Origin: CAWUEZ02 sp963921355
Lineage (GTDB): Bacteria > Pseudomonadota > Alphaproteobacteria > Thalassobaculales > Thalassobaculaceae
Direction: 5' to 3'
DNA length: 64,000 bases
NCBI GenBank assembly: GCA_963921355.3
Contig: OZ001190.1
Coordinates: 4,340,001 to 4,404,000, forward strand
Shown here: in pieces, positions 7,637 through 16,306 of the stretch
Layout of the letters: each line of letters starts with the position of its first letter
Position numbering within the stretch: position 1 is the stretch's first letter
Notes under the pieces: generated by a model
What the model was told of the DNA's origin: nothing
Databases searched by the model: none
Seen by the model: only the letters and a program-made list of their open reading frames with translations
Position numbers and translations under genes: made by a program

Positions 7637-8385
7637 GTCTTGGTGCCCCGCCGGACCATTGCGAAGTAGACCCCGTAGGGCAACAGAGCCAACTTCTTCA
7701 TCAGGATGGTGAACCGCTTCGGGAACGTGATCTCGAAGCCGCCGCCACGCATGCCGGCGTACATCGCCCGTGCCGCGTCATCGACCTCCATCAGAAACGG
7801 CATCGGAAACTCGTTCTTGTCGGTCAGGGGCGTGCGCACGAAGCCGGGATTGCACAGCTGGGTCTTCACGCCCCAGCGGTCGAGATCGAACTTCAGGGAT
7901 TCGGTGAAGTTGATCAGCGCCGCCTTGGTGGCACCGTAGCCGCTTGCCGTCGGCAGGCCACGATACCCGGCGACACTCGACACCACGACCAGGTGGCCGG
8001 CCTGACGCGCCTTGAAACCCGGCAGGAGAGCCGCGACGGCGTGAACGACCCCCATCAGGTTCACTTCGACCAGGGTCCGGATATCGGCGACCGAGAAGTC
8101 CTCGAGATCGGTCGGAATGTGGGTGCCGGCGGCGAGAACAGCGCAGTCGATCTGGCCGATATCGGCTTCGATCGACTCCACGACCGCCTGGGTCGCACCT
8201 TCATCCGTCACGTCGACGGCGACCGCATGGATCCGACCGTCCGGTCCTTCCGCCGCCAGCGCCTCCAGGTCCTCGCGGCGCCGGGCCGACGCCACGACCG
8301 TCCAGCCGTCCCTCGCCATCTCAAGGGCAAGGGCCCGGCCGATGCCGGAACTCGCCCCGGTGATCCAAACCACCCGCTCGCTCAT
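7633..8385 (-). CDS. SDR-family NAD(P)-dependent oxidoreductase
   Basis: A 250-aa short-chain dehydrogenase. The cofactor motif TGASSGIG is at residues 8-15 and the NAG-type motif is replaced by LAAGTH. The catalytic Ser (VVSSVAGY) and Y-x3-K (YGATK) are intact. The ATG at 8385 (MSERVVWITG) is chosen over an upstream in-frame start because the extra 14 residues precede the Rossmann strand without family support. It is the first gene of a two-gene minus-strand operon with the NTF2-like gene, convergent to the photolyase-cfa block. The position suggests oxidation or reduction of an intermediate in the same lipid pathway, which is inference. Confidence 0.85.
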   Translation of the reverse strand: MSERVVWITGASSGIGRALALEMARDGWTVVASARRREDLEALAAEGPDGRIHAVAVDVTDEGATQAVVESIEADIGQIDCAVLAAGTHIPTDLEDFSVADIRTLVEVNLMGVVHAVAALLPGFKARQAGHLVVVSSVAGYRGLPTASGYGATKAALINFTESLKFDLDRWGVKTQLCNPGFVRTPLTDKNEFPMPFLMEVDDAARAMYAGMRGGGFEITFPKRFTILMKKLALLPYGVYFAMVRRGTKT

Positions 8386-8445
8386 CGCGCTCTCCGGACA
8401 ATACTCTGTAGCCACGCCGATCGGCACAAACGGGGCGCTATCGCG

Positions 8446-9192
8446 TCACACCCGTTCCGCGGGCGGCAGTGTCACGCCGGTGCTCAGCGGCGTTGCGAAC
8501 AGTGCGTTGTCGCTGTCGGCTGGCTGAACCCGCGTGTACTCCATGTACCCGCCCTTGATGGTGAAGGCCATCTTCTGCCAGACCCGCTCGGCGTCGTACC
8601 AGAAGTCCAGGTCGATATCGCCGCGCATCGCATAGCGGGTCGCCTCGATCTCATCGCCGCGGGCCAGGATGCGCTCAACACCCTGGGGCGCGATATCGAA
8701 TGCCAGGACGCGGCCCATCTGGCTGTCCAGCATGGTCGATTGCTCAGGAAACCGCGGGTGCCAGTAGCTCGACGGCAGGATGTCGCCCGGTGCCTCGAAT
8801 TCGCCGAGCGGACCGGTGCCAACGATCGAGTCGACATAGCGCCGGGCCGCCACCTGCTGCGGGTCGCCGTTGTCGTTGGTGACACTGTCGAGGCGCACCA
8901 GGCGGCCGTCGCGCCAGATCTCGCGGGCGCGGTGCTCGTAGCGGAACAGCGTGATGAAAGCCAGCTTGACGTCGAACTCGATGAAGACATCAACGGTCAG
9001 GTCGCTGCCATTGCCGTCGTAGCGCTGCATCACATGGCCGATGAAGCTGCCCTCGCGCTCAACGCGGAACTTCATCATCGGAGGGTATGCCAAGGCGAGA
9101 TCCGGTGCCGCCACCGTCGCCTGCGGTGCCACCAGACCGGCCGCACCCAGCCCCGCCAATCCGCCCAGGACATCGCGTCGTGTGATCACCAT
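8446..9192 (-). CDS. DUF6134-type exported protein (Tat signal)
   Basis: A 248-aa protein. It starts at ATG 9192 with a twin-arginine signal (TRRDVLGGLAGLGAAGL) and an Ala-rich cleavage region near residues 28-32. The mature part is beta-rich (FRVEREGSFIGHV, DVFIEFDVKLAFITLFRYEH, RYAMRGDIDLDFWYD), which I recognise as the DUF6134 pattern. Its function is unknown. The 19 extra residues possible upstream would bury the signal peptide, so they are left out. It is divergent from the Zur-like gene across 155 bases, and nothing shows a link to zinc. Confidence 0.7.
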   Translation of the reverse strand: MVITRRDVLGGLAGLGAAGLVAPQATVAAPDLALAYPPMMKFRVEREGSFIGHVMQRYDGNGSDLTVDVFIEFDVKLAFITLFRYEHRAREIWRDGRLVRLDSVTNDNGDPQQVAARRYVDSIVGTGPLGEFEAPGDILPSSYWHPRFPEQSTMLDSQMGRVLAFDIAPQGVERILARGDEIEATRYAMRGDIDLDFWYDAERVWQKMAFTIKGGYMEYTRVQPADSDNALFATPLSTGVTLPPAERV

Positions 9193-9347
9193 GGCTCTAG
9201 AATACCCTTTCCGCTGCTGGTTCGTTAACCGTCTCGGTGTACGCCCCAAGGACGGCTGCGGATCACTCAGGCCTCGCCCTCACCGGGGCTGGCCCGTCGG
9301 GGCTACGGTGGGATATACCCTGGGGCGTCAGAGACAACTGAGCCGAG

Positions 9348-9857
9348 ATGGGTCGCGTGGCCAGCTTTCCCGATCCGCATCATGACCATCAGCAATGCGT
9401 CGCCGACGCCCTGTCATCGGCGGAGATGGTCTGCGCGCAGCGCGGCGCCCGGCTGACCGACCTGCGCCGCCAGGTCCTGGAACTGGTCTGGGACAGCCAC
9501 GCGCCGATCGGCGCCTATGATGTGATCGACCGCCTGAGCCGCCTGCGGGCCGGTCAGGGCGACGACAGCCGGGTCGCCCCGCCAACGGTTTACCGCGCCC
9601 TGGACTTCCTGATCGATCAGGGTCTGATCCATCGCATTGAGAGCCTGAATGCCTTTGTCGGCTGCGCCGAGCCGGAACGGCCGCACCGCGGGTACTTCCT
9701 GATCTGCGACGCCTGCGGCGCCGCCCATGAGCTGGCCGAACGCGCCCTGGACCGCGGTCTGCGTGACCGCGCAGCCGAGCTCGACTTCCAGATCCGGCGG
9801 ATCACGATCGAGGTGGCCGGCCTGTGCGCCGACTGCCAGCCCGCGGCCGATCGCTGA
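9348..9857 (+). CDS. zur: Fur-family regulator, Zur-like
   Basis: A 169-aa Fur superfamily DNA-binding repressor. The winged-helix domain contains RLTDLRRQVLELVWDSHAPIG and PTVYRALDFLIDQGLIHRIE, with the Y-R-A-L recognition helix. The dimerisation part has two C-x2-C pairs (ICDACG and LCADC), which form the structural zinc site. The N-terminal His/Cys-rich stretch (PHHDHQQC) and its placement just before a COG0523 GTPase support Zur (zinc sensing) over Fur or PerR. I found no clear Zur box upstream, so regulation of the neighbour is inferred from context. The start at 9348 is preceded by GAGCCGAG. Confidence 0.8.
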   Translation: MGRVASFPDPHHDHQQCVADALSSAEMVCAQRGARLTDLRRQVLELVWDSHAPIGAYDVIDRLSRLRAGQGDDSRVAPPTVYRALDFLIDQGLIHRIESLNAFVGCAEPERPHRGYFLICDACGAAHELAERALDRGLRDRAAELDFQIRRITIEVAGLCADCQPAADR

Positions 9858-9903
9858 TCGCAGTCGACCGACCGCCTTCAACCCGGGACTCCTGGAGCCA
9901 ACC

Positions 9904-10950
9904 ATGTCCGACGACGTTCCCGCCCCGATGGACCGCCTGCCGGTGTCGATCCTCACCGGCTTCCTGGGCAGCGGCAAAACCACCCTGCTGAAGGCCCTGC
10001 TCACCCATCCGGGCATGGATCGGGTGGCGGTCATCGTCAATGAGTTCGGCGAGATCGGCCTCGACCACACCCTGATCGAAAGCGTCGACGAAGACGCGGT
10101 GCTGCTGAATTCCGGATGCTTGTGCTGCACGGTGCGCGGGGATCTTCTGGACACGCTCAAGTCGCTCTTCAAGCGCCGGGCCAAGGAGGAGATCGCGCCG
10201 TTCGACCGCATCGTGATCGAGACGACCGGCCTCGCCGACCCCGCGCCGATCCTGCACACCATGATGTCCGACGGCTTCCTGGTAACCCGATTCATGCTGG
10301 ACGGCGTGATCACCGTGGTCGATGCGGTCAACGCCATGACCCAGTTCGACCGCCAGTTCGAAAGCGTGAAGCAGGCGGCTGTGGCCGACCGCCTCATCCT
10401 GACAAAGACCGATCTGGTCGACGCCCCGGTAACGGCTGCGGTCACCGACCGGCTGAGGGCTATCAATCCGGCGGCACCGATCCTGCCGGTGGTGATGGGT
10501 GCGGTCGAGCCCAACGACCTGTTCAACGCCGGGCTCTACAACCCGATGACCAAATCGGCGGATGTCCAGCGCTGGCTGAAGGAGGAGGCCTATCGGGACA
10601 CCGAGGGCCATGTCCACCACCATGATGTGAACCGACACGATGATCACATCCGGGCGTTCTGCCTGACCTTCGATGAGCCGTTTCCGTGGAACAAGATCGC
10701 GCCGGCGCTGGACATGCTGGTCCAGACCCACGGCGGCAACCTGCTGCGCATGAAAGGCATCCTGAACGTCGTGGAGATCGACGAGCCGGTCGTCGTCCAC
10801 GCCGTCCAGCACCTGTTCCACCCGCCCGCCAAGCTGGAAGCCTGGCCGGACGAAGACCGCCGCTCCAAGCTGGTGATCATCTGCCGGGACATGGAGCGCG
10901 ACGCGCTTGAGCGGATCGTGAATTCCTATCTGGCGTTGGAATTCGCCTGA
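9904..10950 (+). CDS. COG0523 GTPase metallochaperone (CobW/ZNG1-like)
   Basis: A 348-aa GTPase of the CobW/COG0523 family. Walker A GFLGSGKTT is at residues 19-27, the metal-binding C-L-C-C motif at 72-75, the guanine-specificity motif TKTD at the expected place, and a His-rich stretch (GHVHHHDVNRHDDH) precedes the C-terminal domain. Such proteins load zinc or other metals into client enzymes using GTP. The zur-like gene ends 46 bases upstream on the same strand, so a zinc-limitation role (ZigA/ZNG1 type) is more likely than cobalamin synthesis. No cob genes are nearby. Confidence 0.85.
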   Translation: MSDDVPAPMDRLPVSILTGFLGSGKTTLLKALLTHPGMDRVAVIVNEFGEIGLDHTLIESVDEDAVLLNSGCLCCTVRGDLLDTLKSLFKRRAKEEIAPFDRIVIETTGLADPAPILHTMMSDGFLVTRFMLDGVITVVDAVNAMTQFDRQFESVKQAAVADRLILTKTDLVDAPVTAAVTDRLRAINPAAPILPVVMGAVEPNDLFNAGLYNPMTKSADVQRWLKEEAYRDTEGHVHHHDVNRHDDHIRAFCLTFDEPFPWNKIAPALDMLVQTHGGNLLRMKGILNVVEIDEPVVVHAVQHLFHPPAKLEAWPDEDRRSKLVIICRDMERDALERIVNSYLALEFA

Positions 10951-10956
10951 TACGAC

Positions 10957-11844
10957 CTATCCCGCGGGCAGCACCAGATAGAGCACCAGCGGCAGGAACG
11001 CGAAGCTGAGCAGGCTGGATAGGACGACGGCCCCGGCCAGCGCTTCGGGTGAGCGGTTGTAGCGCAGGGCGAACAGGTAACTGAATACGGCGACCGGCAT
11101 CGACGCCTGCAGGATCAGCACGCCGGCCATCACCGGCGGCAGATCGAACACCCACGCGGTTCCAGTGCCGATCCCGAAACCGATCAGCAGACGGGCCGCC
11201 GCGACCGCCAGGCTCTCGGTCAGGGTCGAGACGCGCAGTTGGGCGATCGACACGCCGAGTGCGATCAGCATCACCGGAATGGTGAAGCCGGCTAGCAGAT
11301 GAACGGTATCCGCGATCGGTTTGGGGATCGCCACGTCCAGGGCCATCACCACCACGGCGGCAGCGACCGCGTAGATCACCGGCGAGGTCAGCACCATCCG
11401 GAACGAGGCGGAACCGGCGGCGATCGCCACCCCGACGGTGAACTGGAACAGGATCATCACCGCGAAGAACGAGACCGCGAACCCGAGACCGACCTCGCCG
11501 AACGCGAACAGGCAGACCGGCAACCCCATGTTCCCGGAGTTCGGGAACATCAAAGCCGGGAGAAAAGCGGTCCGGGAATACCCCGCCACCAGCAGCCAGA
11601 GCAGTCCGATCGCGGCGAAACCGCCGATCGCCACCGCCGTCGCCAGCGCCATGGTGCCAAAATCGGCGAGCGGCATGTCCAGGCGCGTCAGCACATCGAA
11701 CACGATGCAGGGTGTGCCGATGTTGACCGTGAGACCGGTAACCGTATCGCTGTCGAACGGGCGATCGAGCTTGCGCCAGGTCCAGCCGATGGCGGCGCAG
11801 GCGAACACGGGGGTGACGATCGCCAACAGGTCCAGAATGATCAA
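10957..11844 (-). CDS. AEC-family permease
   Basis: A 295-aa membrane protein of the auxin efflux carrier (AEC) family with about ten hydrophobic helices. The conserved N-P/N-S motif in the first half (MFPNSGNMGLPV) and the C-terminal QASMPVAVFSYLFALRY repeat are typical. Bacterial members move small organic acids such as malate or malonate across the inner membrane. The substrate here is unknown. It converges on the COG0523 gene with a 6-base gap and is divergent from RidA. Confidence 0.85.
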   Translation of the reverse strand: MIILDLLAIVTPVFACAAIGWTWRKLDRPFDSDTVTGLTVNIGTPCIVFDVLTRLDMPLADFGTMALATAVAIGGFAAIGLLWLLVAGYSRTAFLPALMFPNSGNMGLPVCLFAFGEVGLGFAVSFFAVMILFQFTVGVAIAAGSASFRMVLTSPVIYAVAAAVVVMALDVAIPKPIADTVHLLAGFTIPVMLIALGVSIAQLRVSTLTESLAVAAARLLIGFGIGTGTAWVFDLPPVMAGVLILQASMPVAVFSYLFALRYNRSPEALAGAVVLSSLLSFAFLPLVLYLVLPAG

Positions 11845-11946
11845 TCAATCGCTCCGCGTGCGGGATGTCGCTACCGTGTAGCGGAGACTGGGAACCGCGT
11901 CACGCCGGACCCTGGTGTCCATCAGCCCCGCGAGAGAGACCGACCG

Positions 11947-12330
11947 ATGCGGAAAGTCCTCAATCCAACCGGGATCGCCAAGCCGGCGAGCGCCTACAAC
12001 CACGCTCTCCTGATTGAGCCGGTCCGTGCCTTGCTCACGATGTCCGGGCAGCTTGGCGAGCGCCCGGACGGCTCGTGCCCGCCAGACGCCGAGGCCCAGA
12101 CACAGCAGGCCTGGAGCAACATCGAGGCGATCCTGACCGAGGCCGGGATGGACTTCTCGAACATCACCAAGGTCACCAGCTACATCGTCGGCGAGGAACA
12201 CATCGACGCCTATGTGGGGGTCCACAAAGATATTCTGGGTGACCTGATGCCTCCGTGGAAGCTGGTTGTCGTGGCCGCGCTGGGGAATCCGCAATACCTG
12301 GTCGAGGTCGACGTCACCGCCGCCGCCTGA
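11947..12330 (+). CDS. RidA-family protein
   Basis: A 127-aa member of the RidA/YjgF/YER057c family, which deaminates reactive enamine/imine intermediates from PLP enzymes. Visible motifs are the N-terminal strand (YNHALLIEPVRALLTMSGQLG), the helix QQAWSNIEAILTEAGMDFSN with KVTSYIV, and the C-terminal LVEVDVTAAA. The conserved catalytic Arg of RidA (usually in the PxR(S/A) segment) is not obvious, because the segment reads LMPPWKLV. It may therefore belong to an Rid4-7 subgroup without deaminase activity. The start ATG 11947 follows CGACCG, and the long upstream frame overlaps the AEC gene and is not coding. Confidence 0.8.
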   Translation: MRKVLNPTGIAKPASAYNHALLIEPVRALLTMSGQLGERPDGSCPPDAEAQTQQAWSNIEAILTEAGMDFSNITKVTSYIVGEEHIDAYVGVHKDILGDLMPPWKLVVVAALGNPQYLVEVDVTAAA

Positions 12331-12455
12331 AACGCAGCCACCTGAACCGCTTCACGAGAGCCATTCCGCGCAAGGGCTTGCCAAGAGCAAGGCATTGGAC
12401 CACCTCTGGCCGCACCGACACACCGTTGCGCAGGCGCAGAAAGGCGGAGGACCGC

Positions 12456-13091
12456 ATGATCTTCTACGAACCGGGTCACCACAAGGAACACGGTTTCAGG
12501 CACGACCCGTTCAAGGCCTTCGTCAGCCCCAGGCCGATCGGCTGGATCGGCTCGATCGACAGCCAGGGCCGGACCAACCTCGCGCCCTACAGCTTCTTCA
12601 ACGCCATGGCCTCGAACCCGCCGCAGGTCGTTTTCGGCTCCGGCAGCAAAGCCGACGGGTCGAAGAAGGACAGCCAGCTAAACGTCGAGGAGACCGGTGA
12701 GTTCACGGTCAACATCGTGGCGCACGCGCTCAAAGACTCCATGAACGAGACCTCGGCCGCCCTGCCCCACGGTGAGAGCGAGTTCGACGCCGCCGCGCTC
12801 GAAGGCGCGCCATCGCGGCTCGTCAAGCCGATGCGGGTCGCGGCAGCACCGATCGCCTTCGAATGCGTCTACCAGCAGACCATCGAGCTCGAGTGCTGGC
12901 AGGCGCCGCAGCGGAACTTCATGATTCTCGGCAAGGTCGTCGGTATCCATGTCGACGAGTCGGTGATTGTCGACGGTCTGGCGGACGTCACCAAGTGGCA
13001 GCCGGTGTCACGCCTGGGCTATTTCGACTACGCCACGGTCACCGAAGTCTTCGAGATGATCCGCCCGAGCTCCGCGCCCGGCCCAACCTGA
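12456..13091 (+). CDS. Flavin reductase family protein
   Basis: A 211-aa FMN-binding split-barrel protein (flavin reductase-like/DIM6-NTAB family). The features are PRPIGWIGSIDSQGRTNLAPYSFFNAMASNPP (quoted in overlapping blocks, residues about 26-57), the strand FTVNIVAHAL and a C-terminal HVD-VDGLADV segment. Members reduce or bind FMN, sometimes supplying monooxygenases. The physiological partner is unknown. The start ATG 12456 has GGCGGAGG upstream. It converges on dxs with a 4-base gap. Confidence 0.85.
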   Translation: MIFYEPGHHKEHGFRHDPFKAFVSPRPIGWIGSIDSQGRTNLAPYSFFNAMASNPPQVVFGSGSKADGSKKDSQLNVEETGEFTVNIVAHALKDSMNETSAALPHGESEFDAAALEGAPSRLVKPMRVAAAPIAFECVYQQTIELECWQAPQRNFMILGKVVGIHVDESVIVDGLADVTKWQPVSRLGYFDYATVTEVFEMIRPSSAPGPT

Positions 13092-13095
13092 GACC

Positions 13096-15015
13096 TCAGG
13101 CTCGGGCAGCCGATTCCGGCGCTTTACCGAGGGCGCTGAGGGCGGCGGCGGTGATGGCGTCGGCGTCGAGGCCGGCGGTGGCGTACTGCACGTCAGGCTT
13201 GTCGTGGTCGATCGGCCGGTCCGGCAGGGTCAGCGGCCGGATCGCCAGGCCGCCGTCGAGCAGACCGGCGTTCGCCAGATGGGTCAGCACCTGGGCCGAG
13301 AATCCGCCGACCGACGCCTCCTCCACCGTGATCAGAACCGCATGCTCGCGCGCCAGCCGCGTCACCAGCTCGCCGTCGATCGGCTTGGCGAACCGCGCGT
13401 CCGCAACCGTCGTCGAGATGCCCCGCGCCTGCAGCGCATCCGCCGCCCGCAGCGCCTCCTGAAGCCGACCGCCCAGCGACAGGATCGCCACCGTCGTGCC
13501 CTCGCGCACCACCCGACCGCGCCCGATCTCCAGAACCTCACCGCGGGCCGGAAGCTCGACCCCGACACCTTCGCCGCGCGGATAGCGCACCGCACTCGGA
13601 CCGTCATCGATCGCCGCCGCCGTCGCCACCATGTGCCGCAGCTCCGCCTCGTCCGACGGCGCCATGATCACGAAGTCCGGCAGGCACCCGAGATAGCTCA
13701 GGTCATACGCCCCCGCATGGGTCGCACCGTCCGCCCCGACCAGACCCGCCCGGTCGATCGCAAAGCGCACCGGAAGCTTCTGAAGCATCACGTCGTGCAC
13801 AACCTGGTCGTAGGCCCGCTGCAGGAACGTCGAGTAGATCGCCGTGAACGGCTTCAGCCCCTCGCACGCCATCCCGGCGGCGAAGGTCACCGCATGCTGC
13901 TCGGCGATCCCGACATCGAAGCAGCGGTCCGGAAACCGCTCGGCGAACTTGTTCAGACCGGTACCCGACGGCATCGCCGCCGTCACCGCCACCACCCGCT
14001 CGTCGGCCTCCGCCTCCTGGATCAGGCTGTCCGCGAACACACCCGTATACGACGGCGCGTTCGCCTTCGGCTTCGACTGCGCACCGGTCACCACGTCGAA
14101 CTTCGCAACCGCGTGGTACTTCTCCGCGTGCGCCTCCGAAAACGGATGGCCGTGGCCCTTCTCCGTCACCACATGCAACAGCACAGGGCCGTGATTCGGC
14201 GCGTCGCGCAGATTGCGCAGCACCGGCAGCAGATGGTCGAGATTGTGGCCATCGACCGGCCCGACATAAAGGAAGCCCAGTTCCTCGAACAGCGTGCCGC
14301 CGGTCACCAGTCCGCGCGCGAACTCCTCGGCCCGGATAGCGGTCCGCTCTATCGGCTTCGGGAAGCGCGCGGCGATCTGCTTGGCGAAGTCCCGCAGCGA
14401 CCGGTAGGAACGCGACGAGACGATCTGACTTAGATAGGCGCTCATCGCACCGACCGCCGGCGCGATCGACATGTCGTTATCGTTCAGGATCACGATCAGG
14501 CGGCTGTCGTTCGAGCCGGCGTTGTTCATGGCCTCATAAGCCATGCCCGCGCTCATCGCCCCGTCGCCGATCACCGCCACAACGTTGAAGTCTTCATCCT
14601 TCAGATCCCGGGCGACGGCCATTCCCAGACCGGCGGAGATCGACGTCGAAGAGTGGGCGGCGCCGAACGGGTCGTAGTTACTCTCCGAGCGCTTGGTGAA
14701 GCCGGACAGGCCGCCCGCCTGGCGCAGCGTGCGGATGCGGTCGCGCCGGCCGGTCAGGATCTTGTGCGGATAGGCCTGGTGGCCGACGTCCCAGATCACC
14801 TTGTCGTTTGGCGTGTCGAAGACGTGGTGCAGGGCAACCGTCAGTTCGACCACACCGAGACCGGCCCCGAGATGGCCGCCGGTCACCGACACCGCGTCGA
14901 TCGTCTCCTGACGCAGCTCATCCGCCAGCTGCTTGAGCTCATCGTCGCTCAGGCTGCGGGAGTCGCCGGGCAAGGCAACCCGGTCGAGTAGCGGCGTCTT
15001 CGAAGTCTCCGTCAT
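13096..15015 (-). CDS. dxs: 1-deoxy-D-xylulose-5-phosphate synthase
   Basis: A 639-aa thiamine-diphosphate enzyme that condenses pyruvate and glyceraldehyde-3-phosphate in the first step of the MEP isoprenoid pathway. The sequence shows VTGGHLGAGLGVVELTVALH with the N-terminal catalytic His, the ThDP motif GDGAMSAGMAYEAMNNAG with the N-D-N follow-up, the pyrimidine-domain PSGTGLNKFAERFPDRCFDVGIAEQHA, and the D-R-A-G-L-V-G-A-D-G motif. Length is normal for the family. It sits downstream of xseB and ispA on the same strand, the usual alphaproteobacterial order, with a 51-base gap to ispA. The coding is strongly GC3-biased, like its neighbours. Confidence 0.97.
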   Translation of the reverse strand: MTETSKTPLLDRVALPGDSRSLSDDELKQLADELRQETIDAVSVTGGHLGAGLGVVELTVALHHVFDTPNDKVIWDVGHQAYPHKILTGRRDRIRTLRQAGGLSGFTKRSESNYDPFGAAHSSTSISAGLGMAVARDLKDEDFNVVAVIGDGAMSAGMAYEAMNNAGSNDSRLIVILNDNDMSIAPAVGAMSAYLSQIVSSRSYRSLRDFAKQIAARFPKPIERTAIRAEEFARGLVTGGTLFEELGFLYVGPVDGHNLDHLLPVLRNLRDAPNHGPVLLHVVTEKGHGHPFSEAHAEKYHAVAKFDVVTGAQSKPKANAPSYTGVFADSLIQEAEADERVVAVTAAMPSGTGLNKFAERFPDRCFDVGIAEQHAVTFAAGMACEGLKPFTAIYSTFLQRAYDQVVHDVMLQKLPVRFAIDRAGLVGADGATHAGAYDLSYLGCLPDFVIMAPSDEAELRHMVATAAAIDDGPSAVRYPRGEGVGVELPARGEVLEIGRGRVVREGTTVAILSLGGRLQEALRAADALQARGISTTVADARFAKPIDGELVTRLAREHAVLITVEEASVGGFSAQVLTHLANAGLLDGGLAIRPLTLPDRPIDHDKPDVQYATAGLDADAITAAALSALGKAPESAARA

Positions 15016-15066
15016 CTCTGCCCCTCTCCCCAGGGCCCTCGCCCGCGAGCCGTCTCCCGCGGGACG

Positions 15067-15957
15067 TCAGTTGGTGCGCTCAACCACGAACCGGGCCGCC
15101 GCGCGCAGCGGATCCGCCGTTTCATCGAACACATCGAGAGCGCGGATTGCCTGGTCGACAAGCAGATTAGCCTGCGCCCGGGCACGTTCCGGTCCAAGTA
15201 TAGATACAAATGTGGCTTTTCCGGCGGCAGCGTCCACTCCTGTCGGTTTGCCGACGTGTTCCGCGTCCCCCTCGGCATCGAGCAGATCGTCGGCAATCTG
15301 AAACGCCAGTCCGAACTCCTGGGCGTAGTTGTGCAGCGCCATGTAGGCCCGGTAAGACCCTTTGCCCAGAACCGCCCCAGCGACCGCGGAAAAGGCGAAC
15401 ATTTCGCCGGTCTTCATGCGTTGAAGGCGGGTGATCGCGCCGATGCTCAATTCGGGCTCGGTCTCGGCCAGAAGATCGATCATCTGGCCCCCGCACATCC
15501 CGTGGCTGCCGGCCGCCTGCGACAATTCGCGCACCAGTTCGATCCGCACCGACGGATCGGCGTGGGTCTCGGGTGCGGCCAGCACCTGGAACGCCAGCGC
15601 CTGCAGGGCATCGCCGGCCAGGATCGCCGTCGCCTCGTCGAACTGCTTGTGATTGCTCGGCCGGCCCCGGCGCGTATCGGCATCGTCCATCGCTGGCAGA
15701 TCATCATGGATCAGCGAGTAGGTATGGACGAACTCGACGGCAGCCGCCACGCGCGCCGCGCACCGCCGGTCGACCCGAAACAGCTCAGAGGATTGCAGAA
15801 CCAGAAACGGTCGGAGCCGTTTTCCGCCAGCCTGGCAGGAATAACGCATCGCCTCGTAGAGTTTGGCTTCGGCATCCTCGGGCTGTGGCAGCAGCAGATC
15901 CATGGTCTTTTCGACGGTGGCGGCACACTGCGCCATTAGCACTTCGAGATCGGCCAT
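15067..15957 (-). CDS. ispA: Polyprenyl (farnesyl) diphosphate synthase
   Basis: A 296-aa trans-prenyltransferase that condenses IPP with DMAPP/GPP to give FPP. The first Asp-rich motif is DDLPAMDDADTRRG and the second is the DD in FQIADDLLD, with GGKRLRP upstream and the K-T-G-E-M motif present. Two residues ahead of the first DD-motif are typical for FPP length control, so farnesyl diphosphate is the most likely product. ATG 15957 is preferred over a GTG one codon earlier. It lies between xseB (13-base gap) and dxs (51-base gap), supplying precursors downstream of the MEP pathway. Confidence 0.93.
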   Translation of the reverse strand: MADLEVLMAQCAATVEKTMDLLLPQPEDAEAKLYEAMRYSCQAGGKRLRPFLVLQSSELFRVDRRCAARVAAAVEFVHTYSLIHDDLPAMDDADTRRGRPSNHKQFDEATAILAGDALQALAFQVLAAPETHADPSVRIELVRELSQAAGSHGMCGGQMIDLLAETEPELSIGAITRLQRMKTGEMFAFSAVAGAVLGKGSYRAYMALHNYAQEFGLAFQIADDLLDAEGDAEHVGKPTGVDAAAGKATFVSILGPERARAQANLLVDQAIRALDVFDETADPLRAAARFVVERTN

Positions 15958-15970
15958 CACAGACGCCCTT

Positions 15971-16228
15971 TCAGCCGTCGAAATCGGTCGTGCCCGCGGG
16001 CTGGCCGTTTTCGTCCAGTTTGATCTTCTCCACCTTCAGGCGCGCCTCCTCGAGCTTGCTCTGGCAGTGCTTCTTGAGGGCCGCCCCCCGTTCATAGGCG
16101 GCGATGGCGTCATCCAGCGATCCGCGGCCCTGTTCCAGGGTCTCGACAATCGCTTCGAGCTCGCGCAGCGCGTCCTCGAAGCTCATCTCGTCGATCGGGG
16201 CGGAAGAAGTGGCAGTGGTCTCGGTCAC
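15971..16228 (-). CDS. xseB: Exodeoxyribonuclease VII small subunit
   Basis: An 85-aa subunit of exonuclease VII, which degrades single-stranded DNA. The family helix MSFEDALRELEAIVETLEQG is followed by LDDAIAAYERGAALKKHCQ, and it ends in a short acidic tail. The small subunit wraps helical arms of XseA, whose gene is not in this window. It is first in the xseB-ispA-dxs string, a conserved arrangement in alphaproteobacteria. Confidence 0.92.
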   Translation of the reverse strand: MTETTATSSAPIDEMSFEDALRELEAIVETLEQGRGSLDDAIAAYERGAALKKHCQSKLEEARLKVEKIKLDENGQPAGTTDFDG

Positions 16229-16306
16229 AGCGTGCCTCCGAAAAGAGCGCGGAGTGTATGCAGGCCGACAGAACGAAACAAGGATCGCCTCGGCCGCGGA
16301 AATCGT

